Below are positions 1-7,500 of a stretch of 10,998 nucleotides of DNA, piece by piece (positions within the stretch are counted from its first letter, which is position 1; each line of letters starts with the position of its first letter). Origin of the DNA: CAYGKP01 sp964350605 (GTDB lineage Bacteria; Bacteroidota; Bacteroidia; Cytophagales; JAAEPT01); assembly GCA_964350605.1 (NCBI GenBank), contig CAYGKP010000074.1:1-10998 (forward strand). The letters run 5' to 3'. Position numbers and translations under genes: made by a program. The notes beneath the pieces were generated by a model. The model was not told the origin of the DNA, did no database searches, and saw only the letters and a program-made list of their open reading frames with translations.

Positions 1-620
1 GTACCCCCCTACGAGGCGGCGGCCTTCAATTTGGAGCCGGGCCAGATTTCCGACCCCGTGGTTTCGGAGTTTGGGGTCCACCTGATCCAACTGATCGAAC
101 GACGAGGGAACCGTTATAACACACGCCACATTCTGTTGACTCCCAACCCCAGCCCCGCCGATTTGGCCCGCGCCGAGCGGTTTGTGGACAGCTTGCGTAC
201 GATGATCCTCGACAACAAAATCAGCTTCGAACAAGCGGCCAAGACTCATTCCCAGGACCCCCGAACGGCGGGCAGTGGCGGCTTCTTTATCGACCCACAG
301 AACGGCAGTCCCCACGTGCAGGCCGAAAACATTGACGTGTCGCTGTACCGCATCAAGGACACCATGAAGGTGGGCACCATCAGTCGCCCACTGCCGACCG
401 AGATTGGGGGCAAGAAGGCCATGCGCATCATCTACTTTAAGGAGTCGATCCCGCCGCACCGCGCCGACCTGGCGATTGACTTTCCGAAGATGCGCCGCTT
501 GGCGTTGGCCCAGAAACGCCAGACCAAACTCTCCGAGTGGTTCTTAGATACCCGCCCGCAGGTCTTCATCCAGGTGGCCGAGGACTACACCCATTGTGAC
601 CTCTTGAACGCCCCTGCCCC

Positions 621-624
<4 letters not shown>
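1..624 (+). CDS. SurA/PpiC-type periplasmic peptidyl-prolyl isomerase (5' end missing)
   Basis: This is the C-terminal 207 residues of a peptidyl-prolyl cis-trans isomerase of the parvulin (PpiC/SurA) type. The reading frame is open from base 1, so the gene begins outside the window. Residues 1-34 are the tail of one rotamase domain (PGQISDPV, then FGVHLIQL), and about 38-148 form a second one, with RHILL at 42-46, SFEQAAKTHSQDP at 75-87 and GSGG at 91-94. Two tandem parvulin domains are the SurA layout. Such proteins act in the periplasm as chaperones for outer-membrane beta-barrels. The tail after residue 150 is charged, perhaps part of the chaperone core. The stop overlaps the next start as ATGA, so the moxR-like gene is probably translationally coupled to it. 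The family call is firm; the exact orthologue is not, because the N-terminus and signal peptide are not visible. Confidence 0.88.
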
Positions 625-1577
<953 letters not shown>

Positions 1578-1602
1578 GCGAAGGAGGATGAACGCGTAGA
1601 GA

Positions 1603-1693
1603 GGGGCCCCGCGAGGGGGCGCGCAGCGCCCCCTCGCGGGGATCGGCCCAGGCCGATCCCCCCCGCCCACCTTCGGTTGGACCGCGGGGCCCC
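1603..1693. repeat. Nested GC-rich inverted repeats between moxR-like gene and prmC
   Basis: This gene-free stretch between two convergent genes contains three inverted repeats. The first has perfect 15-base arms at 1607-1621 and 1627-1641 (CCCCGCGAGGGGGCG and its complement); adding pair 1622/1626 leaves a three-base loop. The second has perfect 11-base arms at 1638-1648 and 1651-1661 (GGGGATCGGCC). It shares bases 1638-1641 with the first, so the two stems compete. The third, outer pair has 11-base arms at 1603-1613 and 1683-1693 (GGGGCCCCGCG). The element could act as a bidirectional terminator or transcript-end stabiliser for the convergent pair, or be a copy of a dispersed palindromic repeat. 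No T-run directly follows a stem; the T8 at 1713-1720 is over 50 bases past the strong stem. The arms are directly visible; the function is inferred. Confidence 0.8.
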
Positions 1694-1718
1694 CAACTCA
1701 CCCACCACAGGGTTTTTT

Positions 1719-2568
1719 TTACCGCCCCGCCCGGATCAGGCGNNNNNNNNNNGCGGGTTTCCACCGCATGGTAGTCAAGCCCATCGAGCAGATCGGCGAG
1801 GGCCGATACGTAGTCGTCGTGGCATTCAAAAAAGAGCGAGCCGCCGGGTGTCAGGTAGGTAAGACCCTGTTTGGCAATGGCTTGGTAGGGGGCGAGCGGA
1901 GCGGCATCCGCGACGGCGAGGGCCAGTTTTGGTTCCCAATCGCGCACATGGGCGTCGAGGGATTGGTAGAGTGTTTCGGGAATGTAGGGTGGGTTGGAGA
2001 TCAGGGCATCCCACAGAAAATTCGCTTGATAGACGGTTGGGTCCCACAGATCACCTTGGCGAAACGCGACATCGAGCCCCAGAGTGGTAGCATTTTGCTG
2101 AGCGAGTGCAAGGGCGTCTGGGGATAGATCGACCGCATGCAGAAGCCACGCGGATCGCTCGGCCTTCAGGCTGAGGGGAATGCAGCCACTGCCCGTACAG
2201 ATGTCCAGCAGGTGCAAGGCTTGATCCGAAGGAAGCGAATCCAGGACCCATTGGGCGAGTTCTTCGGTCTCGGGCCGGGGAATGAGCACCCGTGGATCCA
2301 CCGCCAGCCGGAGCCCCCGAAACTCGGCGAAGCCCAACACATACTGAAGTGGCTCGCCCGCAGCCAGTCGGTCCGCATCGGCTTGGAACGCGGCGGGGTC
2401 CCACGTCGAACTTGGCTTTTGAACCAACAGCTCGGTGAAGGTCAAACTGCTGTGGTGTTCGACCAACCGCCGGGCCAGGGCCTTGGCTTCCTGCTCGCCA
2501 AAGCGAGGGGCCAATTGTTGGGCCAGGGGACGAAGCCAGTCGGAGGGATGGTGGTTGGGGGTTGCCAT
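1719..2568 (-). CDS. prmC: Release-factor glutamine methyltransferase PrmC (HemK), interrupted by assembly gap
   Basis: PrmC methylates the glutamine of the GGQ motif in peptide-chain release factors, using S-adenosylmethionine in the cytoplasm. The N-terminal helical domain (about 1-70) is followed by GEPLQY at 71-76, IPRPETEEL at 96-104, the SAM-binding motif DICTGSGCI at 122-130 and the catalytic NPPYIP at 192-197. Ten N at 1743-1752 fall in the C-terminus after VETR. Read straight through the N, the frame runs on to 1522 and loses all family resemblance. In the frame requiring a gap length divisible by three, the codons after the N read RLIRAGR and then TAA at 1721-1719, which is a normal PrmC ending. 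I therefore place the end at 1719. The ATG at 2568 is the only good start; it faces ribD with 17 bases between. Identity is certain; the end is inferred. Confidence 0.93.
1743..1752. other. Assembly gap (10 N) inside the 3' end of prmC
   Basis: Ten undetermined bases interrupt the last codons of prmC, about 50 bases from the strong GC-rich hairpins. Ten is not divisible by three, and only a gap that is a multiple of three restores the expected C-terminus. PrmC proteins usually carry about seven residues, of the type KDLxGxx, between the conserved Thr-Arg and the final Arg-rich tail, so the true missing length is probably near 21 bases. The N-run is then a placeholder rather than a measured length. 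Confidence 0.9.
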
Positions 2569-2585
2569 GGCTACCTTGCGAAGGT

Positions 2586-3629
2586 ATGCAGCCGACTTGG
2601 GACGAACTTCACATGCGCCGCGCGCTCGAATTGGCCGATAAGGGCGCGGGTCGGGTGAGCCCCAATCCGTTGGTTGGCTGCGTAGTCGCCGTGGGCGACC
2701 GGGTGCTGGGCGAGGGATACCACGAAAAGTACGGTGGCCCCCATGCGGAAGTGAATGCCTTCGCCGCGATCAGTGACCGCGAGGCTATTGCCGAGGCGAC
2801 TGCCTACGTGACCCTCGAACCCTGCAACCATTTCGGGCGCACGCCGCCCTGCACAGATCTGCTCTTAAAGGAACGTCCCGCTCGGGTGGTCGTCGCCATG
2901 CAAGACCCCAACCCCCAAGTAGCAGGAAAAGGGCTGGCCCGGCTGCGCGAAGCGGGAATCCCAGTGGAAGTGGGCTTGCTGGAAGAAGAAGCGCGCTGGC
3001 TGAACCGCCGATTTTTGAGTTTTCACGTGCGCAAGCGGCCTTACGTGATCCTCAAATGGGCCCAGACCTTTGACGGGTTCATCGCACGGGTGGATGGCAG
3101 TTCCAAATGGATCAGCAGCGAGGAAAGCCGCCGAACGGTTCACCAGTGGCGGGCGGAAGAGGATGCCATTTTGATTGGGTCGATGACTGCGCGAGTGGAC
3201 GATCCTCATCTGAACGTTCGGTACGGAATCGAGGGCCTTGATCCGGTTCGCTGCGTGATTGATCGCGATTTGCGCCTGTCACCGCACTTGAATTTGTTCA
3301 ACCAAGTCCAACCTACTTTGGTCTATAATGGCTTGGAGGACCGGGCCCAGGAAGCCGTTCAATTTGTCAAGCTCCCTTTCAAGTTGCCAATCAAAGAACT
3401 GCTCGCCGACTTGCACCGCCGCAAGGTGCTTTCGCTGATCGTGGAAGGCGGCACCAAAACAGTTGCTTCATTTCAGCGCGCGGGGCTATGGGACGAAGCG
3501 CGAATCTTCACGGCCCCAGCCGTCTTTGAAGCGGGCATTACCGCTCCGTCCACAGAGGGCCTCCTCGTCGAGGACGCCACCAGTGGCCCCGACCGCCTTC
3601 AAGTCTGGCTTAATTCTTCAGCGCGCTGA
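2586..3629 (+). CDS. ribD: Bifunctional diaminohydroxyphosphoribosylaminopyrimidine deaminase / 5-amino-6-(5-phosphoribosylamino)uracil reductase
   Basis: RibD performs two consecutive cytoplasmic steps of riboflavin synthesis: deamination of the pyrimidine product of GTP cyclohydrolase II, then NADPH-dependent reduction of the ribosyl chain. The N-terminal deaminase (about 1-145) shows SPNPLVGCV at 25-33, the zinc/catalytic HAE at 53-55 and the zinc cysteines Cys80 and Cys89 within TLEPCNHFGRTPPCTD. The reductase domain (about 152-345) starts at RPYVILKWAQTFDG and contains VEGG at 287-290. I chose the ATG at 2586 (MQPTWDELHMRRAL), which gives 347 residues, the usual family length; an upstream TTG at 2562 would lie within prmC. 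A GAAGG lies just one base before the ATG, too close for an ideal ribosome-binding site. No other rib gene is adjacent. The 3' end overlaps the convergent hydrolase gene by 20 bases. Confidence 0.96.
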   Translation: MQPTWDELHMRRALELADKGAGRVSPNPLVGCVVAVGDRVLGEGYHEKYGGPHAEVNAFAAISDREAIAEATAYVTLEPCNHFGRTPPCTDLLLKERPARVVVAMQDPNPQVAGKGLARLREAGIPVEVGLLEEEARWLNRRFLSFHVRKRPYVILKWAQTFDGFIARVDGSSKWISSEESRRTVHQWRAEEDAILIGSMTARVDDPHLNVRYGIEGLDPVRCVIDRDLRLSPHLNLFNQVQPTLVYNGLEDRAQEAVQFVKLPFKLPIKELLADLHRRKVLSLIVEGGTKTVASFQRAGLWDEARIFTAPAVFEAGITAPSTEGLLVEDATSGPDRLQVWLNSSAR

Positions 3630-4278
3630 TCGCGGCGGGCAGCAACCGTTCGACCCAGGCCGCGTAGCCTTTCTGACTGTAATGCAGCCCATCGCCTGCC
3701 ACCAGCGTTTGGTCTTTACCAGCCAGTTGACTGAGGTCAAACACGTCGATTGCAACCAAGTCCCGTTTCTCGGCCTCCTCGATCAGGATGGCATTGAACT
3801 CCGCCAGCCCCGCCGAGATGTCGCGCCCCTGCCCATACAAGCTGCCCGCTGGCACCTTCGAGAAGTCGGGAATCGTCAAGACAATTAGGCGGTCTTTGCT
3901 GGGCAACACTTCCAGCATCCCATCCATGAGCAAGCCCAATCGCCGGCGGTAGTCGTAGGCACTCACCCCTTGCACCCAATCGTTCACTCCGATGGCCAGG
4001 GTGGCAAAGTCGGGCTTGGCTTTTTCGAACAGGGGCAATTCCAGCTTCAACGCATCGGCGGTGGTCCACCCAGTTCGGGCAGGGTTGAAAGGCAACTCGA
4101 CCGAGATGTGCTTCTTCTCCAAGCCATGTACCAATTGACTTGGAAAGTTTTCGCGCAGCGGCAGACCTTGGCCGATCGTGTAGGAATCGCCGATGGGCAC
4201 GTAGACAAACGAACGTTGGGCTTGAGTGCACATGGTCCCCAAGATCGAGAGGAAAACGAGAAGTAGTGACTTCATCAT
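3610..4278 (-). CDS. Exported SGNH/GDSL-family hydrolase
   Basis: The 222-residue product belongs to the SGNH (GDSL) esterase/lipase superfamily. Block I is IGDSYTIGQG with nucleophile Ser32, block II has Gly70 in ARTGW, block III is GVND with Asn99, and block V is DGLHY with Asp196 and His199, so the catalytic set is complete. An N-terminal signal peptide of about 21 residues (MMKSLLLVFLSILG, ending TQAQ) predicts export; the Cys17 context does not make a good lipobox. The chosen ATG at 4278 overlaps the upstream DUF4249 stop as ATGA, whereas an in-frame ATG at 4308 would lie deeper in that gene. It is the last gene of the receptor operon, so it may cleave ester bonds in the ligand handled there. 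The substrate is unknown; SGNH enzymes act on acyl esters, acetylated sugars and lipids. Confidence 0.92.
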   Translation of the reverse strand: MMKSLLLVFLSILGTMCTQAQRSFVYVPIGDSYTIGQGLPLRENFPSQLVHGLEKKHISVELPFNPARTGWTTADALKLELPLFEKAKPDFATLAIGVNDWVQGVSAYDYRRRLGLLMDGMLEVLPSKDRLIVLTIPDFSKVPAGSLYGQGRDISAGLAEFNAILIEEAEKRDLVAIDVFDLSQLAGKDQTLVAGDGLHYSQKGYAAWVERLLPAAISALKN

Positions 4279-5096
4279 GGCTGGACGATGTCGACCCGCT
4301 CGATCCAACGGCCCGGTGCCGCGAAGATGCCCTGGCCACCTTCAATGTTTCCCTCGACAATCGTGGGCGCGGCAAAGGGGTTTCCGTTCGCTGAAATGGC
4401 GGCTTGCGAGGTGGTGATGAAGTCGTAGTGAGCCTCCTCCAGGTGGTAGAGGTAGACATCGACGCTGTCGTTGTTGTTGTACAAAAACCGCGTGCCGAAA
4501 AACGTGAATTGGCCGTTGATCAGTCCGTCATCGGGCGCAAAGTCCACGTCGGTTTCCTTTTCACCGGGGCTGAAAGCGATGAAGCGGTAGAAGTTCTCCT
4601 CCGCGAGATTGTCTTGAAAACCGCCGAGCACTTGGCTAAGCCCCAAGTCCGGGCGATAGGGGGTGAGGATCGAATCAATCGGCACGGTGGGCATCATGCG
4701 GGCTTGAGCCGTGACGGTCCGTCCACTCAAGGTGTCAATCACCAAAAGGGTGAAAATTGCCCCCGGATCGTCGGGGATCGTGTTCAGCGACAGGTAGTTG
4801 TAGCCTCTACCTGTTAGGTCGTCAAACTGGTCGGTGTAGCGCAGGGTATCGGTCGTACCATGATGGGAAAGCAGCACCCTGGCAGTGGCCAGGTCCTGAA
4901 TTCCAGGTGCGTCGAGGAAGGGGACCGCCTCGGTGATGCGCGCGATGACCGAATCGCCAGGGTAGACGTAGCACTCCACCGTGATGGTACGCTCGAAGGG
5001 CGGCAAATCGACCTCTATGTTCTGCTGCAAGCTGCCGCAGGCGACCAAAAGTGGCCCCAGGAGTAGTAGCAGAATCTGTTGAGTCATCCGGCGCAT
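4275..5096 (-). CDS. DUF4249-family lipoprotein, partner of the TonB-dependent receptor
   Basis: The 273-residue product starts with a lipoprotein signal peptide: MRRMTQ, a leucine-rich core, and the lipobox LVAC with Cys20 as the lipidated residue. The mature part opens with NIEVDLPPFE and ITVECYVYPGD, followed by repeated beta-strand-like stretches; this start and the position directly after a TonB-dependent receptor are typical of DUF4249 proteins in Bacteroidota. DUF4249 has no established biochemical role; ligand capture or receptor support at the outer membrane is an inference from location. I chose the ATG at 5096 because it overlaps the receptor stop as TAATG and places the signal peptide correctly. 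The longer frame from 5288 lies inside the receptor gene and lacks a signal. The downstream hydrolase overlaps its stop by ATGA. Confidence 0.87.
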   Translation of the reverse strand: MRRMTQQILLLLLGPLLVACGSLQQNIEVDLPPFERTITVECYVYPGDSVIARITEAVPFLDAPGIQDLATARVLLSHHGTTDTLRYTDQFDDLTGRGYNYLSLNTIPDDPGAIFTLLVIDTLSGRTVTAQARMMPTVPIDSILTPYRPDLGLSQVLGGFQDNLAEENFYRFIAFSPGEKETDVDFAPDDGLINGQFTFFGTRFLYNNNDSVDVYLYHLEEAHYDFITTSQAAISANGNPFAAPTIVEGNIEGGQGIFAAPGRWIERVDIVQP

Positions 5097-7396
5097 TAGA
5101 AGCGAAAATTGTAGGTGATGGAAGGAAGAACCGGAAAGAGCGAGACCAGCCGAGCGCGGTAGCTGGAGGTGGCCGATGTTTCGTCTTCGTTTGCTTCCAA
5201 AAAGATGAAATAGGCGTTGCGGCGGTTGTAGGCGTTGTAGATACTGAAGGTTAGGTCCGAATGGCCCCAGCGGGGGCGGAATTCCCAAATCAAGCCCAAA
5301 TCCAGGCGGTGGTAATCGGGCAGTCGCAGGTTGCTTCGATCGGTGAAAACGGGCACGTCGGTGACCTCGGCACCCTCCACATCACTGATCAGGAAGCGAC
5401 CGGTGGGCAGTGTCGTTGGGGCCCCGGTGCCGTAGACGAACGTCGCCGAAACCTTGACCCGCGGGCTCAGGCGGTGGATGACCACGATGCTCAAGTCATT
5501 GCGGCGGTCCTGGCGCGGGAAGAACGGATCGCCGTTGTTGATCTCTCCGAACCGGACGCGAGTCCAGGAAAGCGTGTAGCCGATCCAGCCGCGGGTGCGG
5601 CCTTTGGTTTTTTCCAGGTAGACCTCGGTGCCGTAGCTCCACCCGTTGCCGAAGACAAACTCATCCTCCAAGTCTGGGTTGGCGAACAGTTGCGCGCCGT
5701 TGCGGAAATCGACCGATCGGATTTGCCATTTGTAATACGCCTCGTGCGAGAAGAACCAATCGCCCTTCTTACCCAACGCCCGTTGCCAGCCCAAGGCCAC
5801 TTGGTCGGACCGTTGGGGCTGCACCCCTGCGGTCGAGGGGTACCACACATCGGTCGGCAGGGACGAGCCCGAGTTGGTCACCAAATGGCTGTATTGGAAC
5901 ATGCGCGCGTAGCTGGCTTTCAGTGTGGTGCGATCGGTCAGCAGGTAGCGGCTGGCCAGCCGTGGCTCTGGGAAGGAATAAAACGTTTCGTTCTGAAGAA
6001 AGCCGCCCCAACGCAGGCCCGGTTCGATGGTCAGCCGGTCGGTCAACTGAATCTTGTCGCCAAAAAAGACCGCAAACTCGTGGCCGAATAGCCTCGTGTC
6101 CGAGCCGAAATCGATTAGGTCGTCTTCGCTGCCCCCCTGGATGCGCCCGACCTTGAAGGTATGGTAGGTGTATTGGCCTCCGAAATTCAGGGTGTGTTTG
6201 TCCGACAGTTCGTAGGTGTATTCGTGTTTGCCGCCGATGTCGGTGATCTGAGAACCCAGCTCGAAGCTGAACTGGTCGAACTGATTCACGATTTCGTAGC
6301 TGTAGTCCGAGAAAATCAGCGAGGTCTGACTTTTCAAGCGCGGGTTGATCTCCCTGTCCCAGCGCAGGCTGCTGGCCGCGTTGCCCCACTTGAGAGTAAA
6401 GTCGAACTCGCCGTCGATGAAGCGGAAGCGGTCACGGCCCAAGTAGCCAGTGAGCGAGAGAGTGTTGGCCGAGTCGATCGACCAGGTGATCGTACTGTTT
6501 AGGTCGTAGAAAAAATAGCGAGGAATGGGGTCGAAGTCCTCTTGATCTGCGTTTGAGCGGTTGATGGCTTCGGTAATGAGGTCGGCGTAGGTGCGCCGTC
6601 CGCCGATGATGAAGTTGACTTTGTCTTTCACAATCGGGGCTTGCACCGTAAGGCGCGAGGCGATCAGGCCCACCCCGCCTGTCACCGCCAGGGTGTCGCT
6701 TTCAGGCCGAAGGCTTTCCACCTCCAACACCGAGGAAAGCCGCCCGCCGTAGCGCGCCGGGAAGCCACCCTTGTACAAGGTCAACTCGCTGACCGCATCA
6801 GCGTTGAAAACCGAAAAGAAACCAAACAAGTGGTTGGGGTTGTAGATCTGCGCCCCGTCGAGCAGCACCAAGTTCTGGTCGTTCGAGCCGCCGCGCACGA
6901 AAAGGCCCGTTTGGCCTTCGCCGCCCGACTGAATGCCTGGGCGCAGTTGCAGCACCCGGATCGGGTCGGCTTCCCCCAGCAAGGCGGGCACTTCGCGGAC
7001 GGTCTCCATGTCCAGTTCCTCGGTGCTCATCTGGGTTTCGGTGATGCGTTGCAAGGGCCGAGCGACTTCCACTTCCACCTCTTCAAGGAGCTGCTCGTCC
7101 TCGAAGACGGTTAGGTCTTGGGTCACCTTGCCACGCACCGTCAGGGTGACCCGCTGGGTGGCATAGCCAATACCCGTATATTCCAGGGTCACCGTGTCGC
7201 GCGGAACGCGAATCTCGTAGCGTCCCTCCAAATCGGTGATGGTGCCCACCGGACCACTAGGTGTGGAATACAGGATTTTGATTCCATAAACGCCCTCGCC
7301 CGTCTTTCCCTCGCGGATCGTGCCGCTGACTGTGCCTTGGGCCATCACGAGCGTGTGGCTGAGAAGCAGCAGAAAAAGTAGGAGAAGGATTCTCAT
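5096..7396 (-). CDS. TonB-dependent outer-membrane receptor with carboxypeptidase-regulatory-like N-terminal domain
   Basis: The 766-residue product is an outer-membrane beta-barrel that imports a ligand using energy passed from TonB. A signal peptide (MRILLLLFLL, ending VMAQ, about 20 residues) is followed by a carboxypeptidase-regulatory-like beta domain at about 22-102 (GTVSGTIREGKTGEGVYG, then TDLEGRYEI), a short linker LLEEVEVEVARP at 103-114, and the plug with LLGEADPIRVLQLRPGIQ at 139-156, FVRGG at 166-170, LLDGAQIYNPNHLFG at 178-192 and YGGRLSSVLEV at 216-226. The remainder is the barrel, ending in the outer-membrane insertion signature NFRF. The ATG at 7396 is chosen because it begins the signal peptide directly; the upstream ATG at 7459 would add 21 non-signal residues. 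It heads an operon with the DUF4249 lipoprotein and SGNH hydrolase. The ligand cannot be named; no SusD-like gene is next to it. Confidence 0.95.
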   Translation of the reverse strand: MRILLLLFLLLLSHTLVMAQGTVSGTIREGKTGEGVYGIKILYSTPSGPVGTITDLEGRYEIRVPRDTVTLEYTGIGYATQRVTLTVRGKVTQDLTVFEDEQLLEEVEVEVARPLQRITETQMSTEELDMETVREVPALLGEADPIRVLQLRPGIQSGGEGQTGLFVRGGSNDQNLVLLDGAQIYNPNHLFGFFSVFNADAVSELTLYKGGFPARYGGRLSSVLEVESLRPESDTLAVTGGVGLIASRLTVQAPIVKDKVNFIIGGRRTYADLITEAINRSNADQEDFDPIPRYFFYDLNSTITWSIDSANTLSLTGYLGRDRFRFIDGEFDFTLKWGNAASSLRWDREINPRLKSQTSLIFSDYSYEIVNQFDQFSFELGSQITDIGGKHEYTYELSDKHTLNFGGQYTYHTFKVGRIQGGSEDDLIDFGSDTRLFGHEFAVFFGDKIQLTDRLTIEPGLRWGGFLQNETFYSFPEPRLASRYLLTDRTTLKASYARMFQYSHLVTNSGSSLPTDVWYPSTAGVQPQRSDQVALGWQRALGKKGDWFFSHEAYYKWQIRSVDFRNGAQLFANPDLEDEFVFGNGWSYGTEVYLEKTKGRTRGWIGYTLSWTRVRFGEINNGDPFFPRQDRRNDLSIVVIHRLSPRVKVSATFVYGTGAPTTLPTGRFLISDVEGAEVTDVPVFTDRSNLRLPDYHRLDLGLIWEFRPRWGHSDLTFSIYNAYNRRNAYFIFLEANEDETSATSSYRARLVSLFPVLPSITYNFRF

Positions 7397-7405
7397 TTCG
7401 CGTTG

Positions 7406-7419
7406 GTCGCCGAGGCGAC
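7406..7419 (-). other. Small hairpin in the receptor operon leader
   Basis: GTCGC at 7406-7410 and GCGAC at 7415-7419 can form a five-pair stem with a four-base loop. In the leftward transcript it would end nine bases before the receptor ATG. An alternative outer pairing of GGTCG (7405-7409) with CGACC (7426-7430) is also possible. A role in limiting translation start is possible but not shown. Confidence 0.35.
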
Positions 7420-7443
7420 AGAGGCCGACCTTTTGTGGCCTTT

Positions 7444-7464
7444 GGGGAATGATTGGCATTCCCC
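7444..7464. promoter_or_regulatory. Inverted repeat, candidate operator
   Basis: GGGGAATG at 7444-7451 and CATTCCCC at 7457-7464 are perfect eight-base arms separated by ATTGG. It lies in the divergent intergenic region, 48 bases upstream of the receptor ATG and 36 bases upstream of the DUF547 ATG. A dimeric repressor or activator site is the simplest reading; a hairpin at the 5' end of the receptor mRNA is the alternative. No regulator gene is nearby to pair with it. Confidence 0.5.
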
Positions 7465-7500
7465 TTGCGTAAATAGGGTTAACAACACACAGGTAACAAC

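Larger units (their letters stand above)
7397..7500. promoter_or_regulatory. Divergent control region between receptor operon and DUF547 gene
   Basis: These 104 bases must hold the promoters for both the receptor operon (leftward) and the DUF547 gene (rightward). On the minus strand a TATTTACG at 7475-7468 with a TTG 21 bases upstream (7499-7497) weakly resembles the Bacteroidota TTG/TAnnTTTG promoter. A perfect inverted repeat (7444-7464) would lie near that start site. Close to the DUF547 start is an imperfect direct repeat, GGTTAACAAC at 7477-7486 and GGTAACAAC at 7492-7500. Which bases are used as promoter is uncertain; that the region is regulatory follows from the divergent layout. Confidence 0.6.

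Noticed and set aside
1713..1720. T8 run as part of an intrinsic terminator for the moxR-like gene
   Set aside because: No strong stem lies directly upstream; the nearest candidate (GTTGG at 1676-1680 with CCAAC at 1693-1697) ends 15 bases earlier. The run also overlaps the prmC stop codon on the other strand.
2572..2579. TACCTTGC as a -7 box giving a leaderless ribD mRNA
   Set aside because: Only six of eight positions are compatible with TAnnTTTG, and the nearest TTG upstream (2555-2557) is just 14 bases away, well short of the usual spacing.
2137..2658. 173-codon plus-strand reading frame antisense to prmC
   Set aside because: It overlaps a confidently identified gene almost entirely, resembles no family, and has the composition of an antisense shadow.
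5261..6091. 276-codon plus-strand reading frame inside the receptor gene
   Set aside because: Antisense to a clear beta-barrel coding sequence, with no recognisable domain. Long antisense frames are expected at this GC content.
5096..7396. Classification of the receptor locus as a SusCD polysaccharide utilisation system
   Set aside because: No SusD-like gene or glycoside hydrolase is present, and the receptor is about 770 residues rather than the roughly 1000 usual for SusC. The partner is DUF4249.
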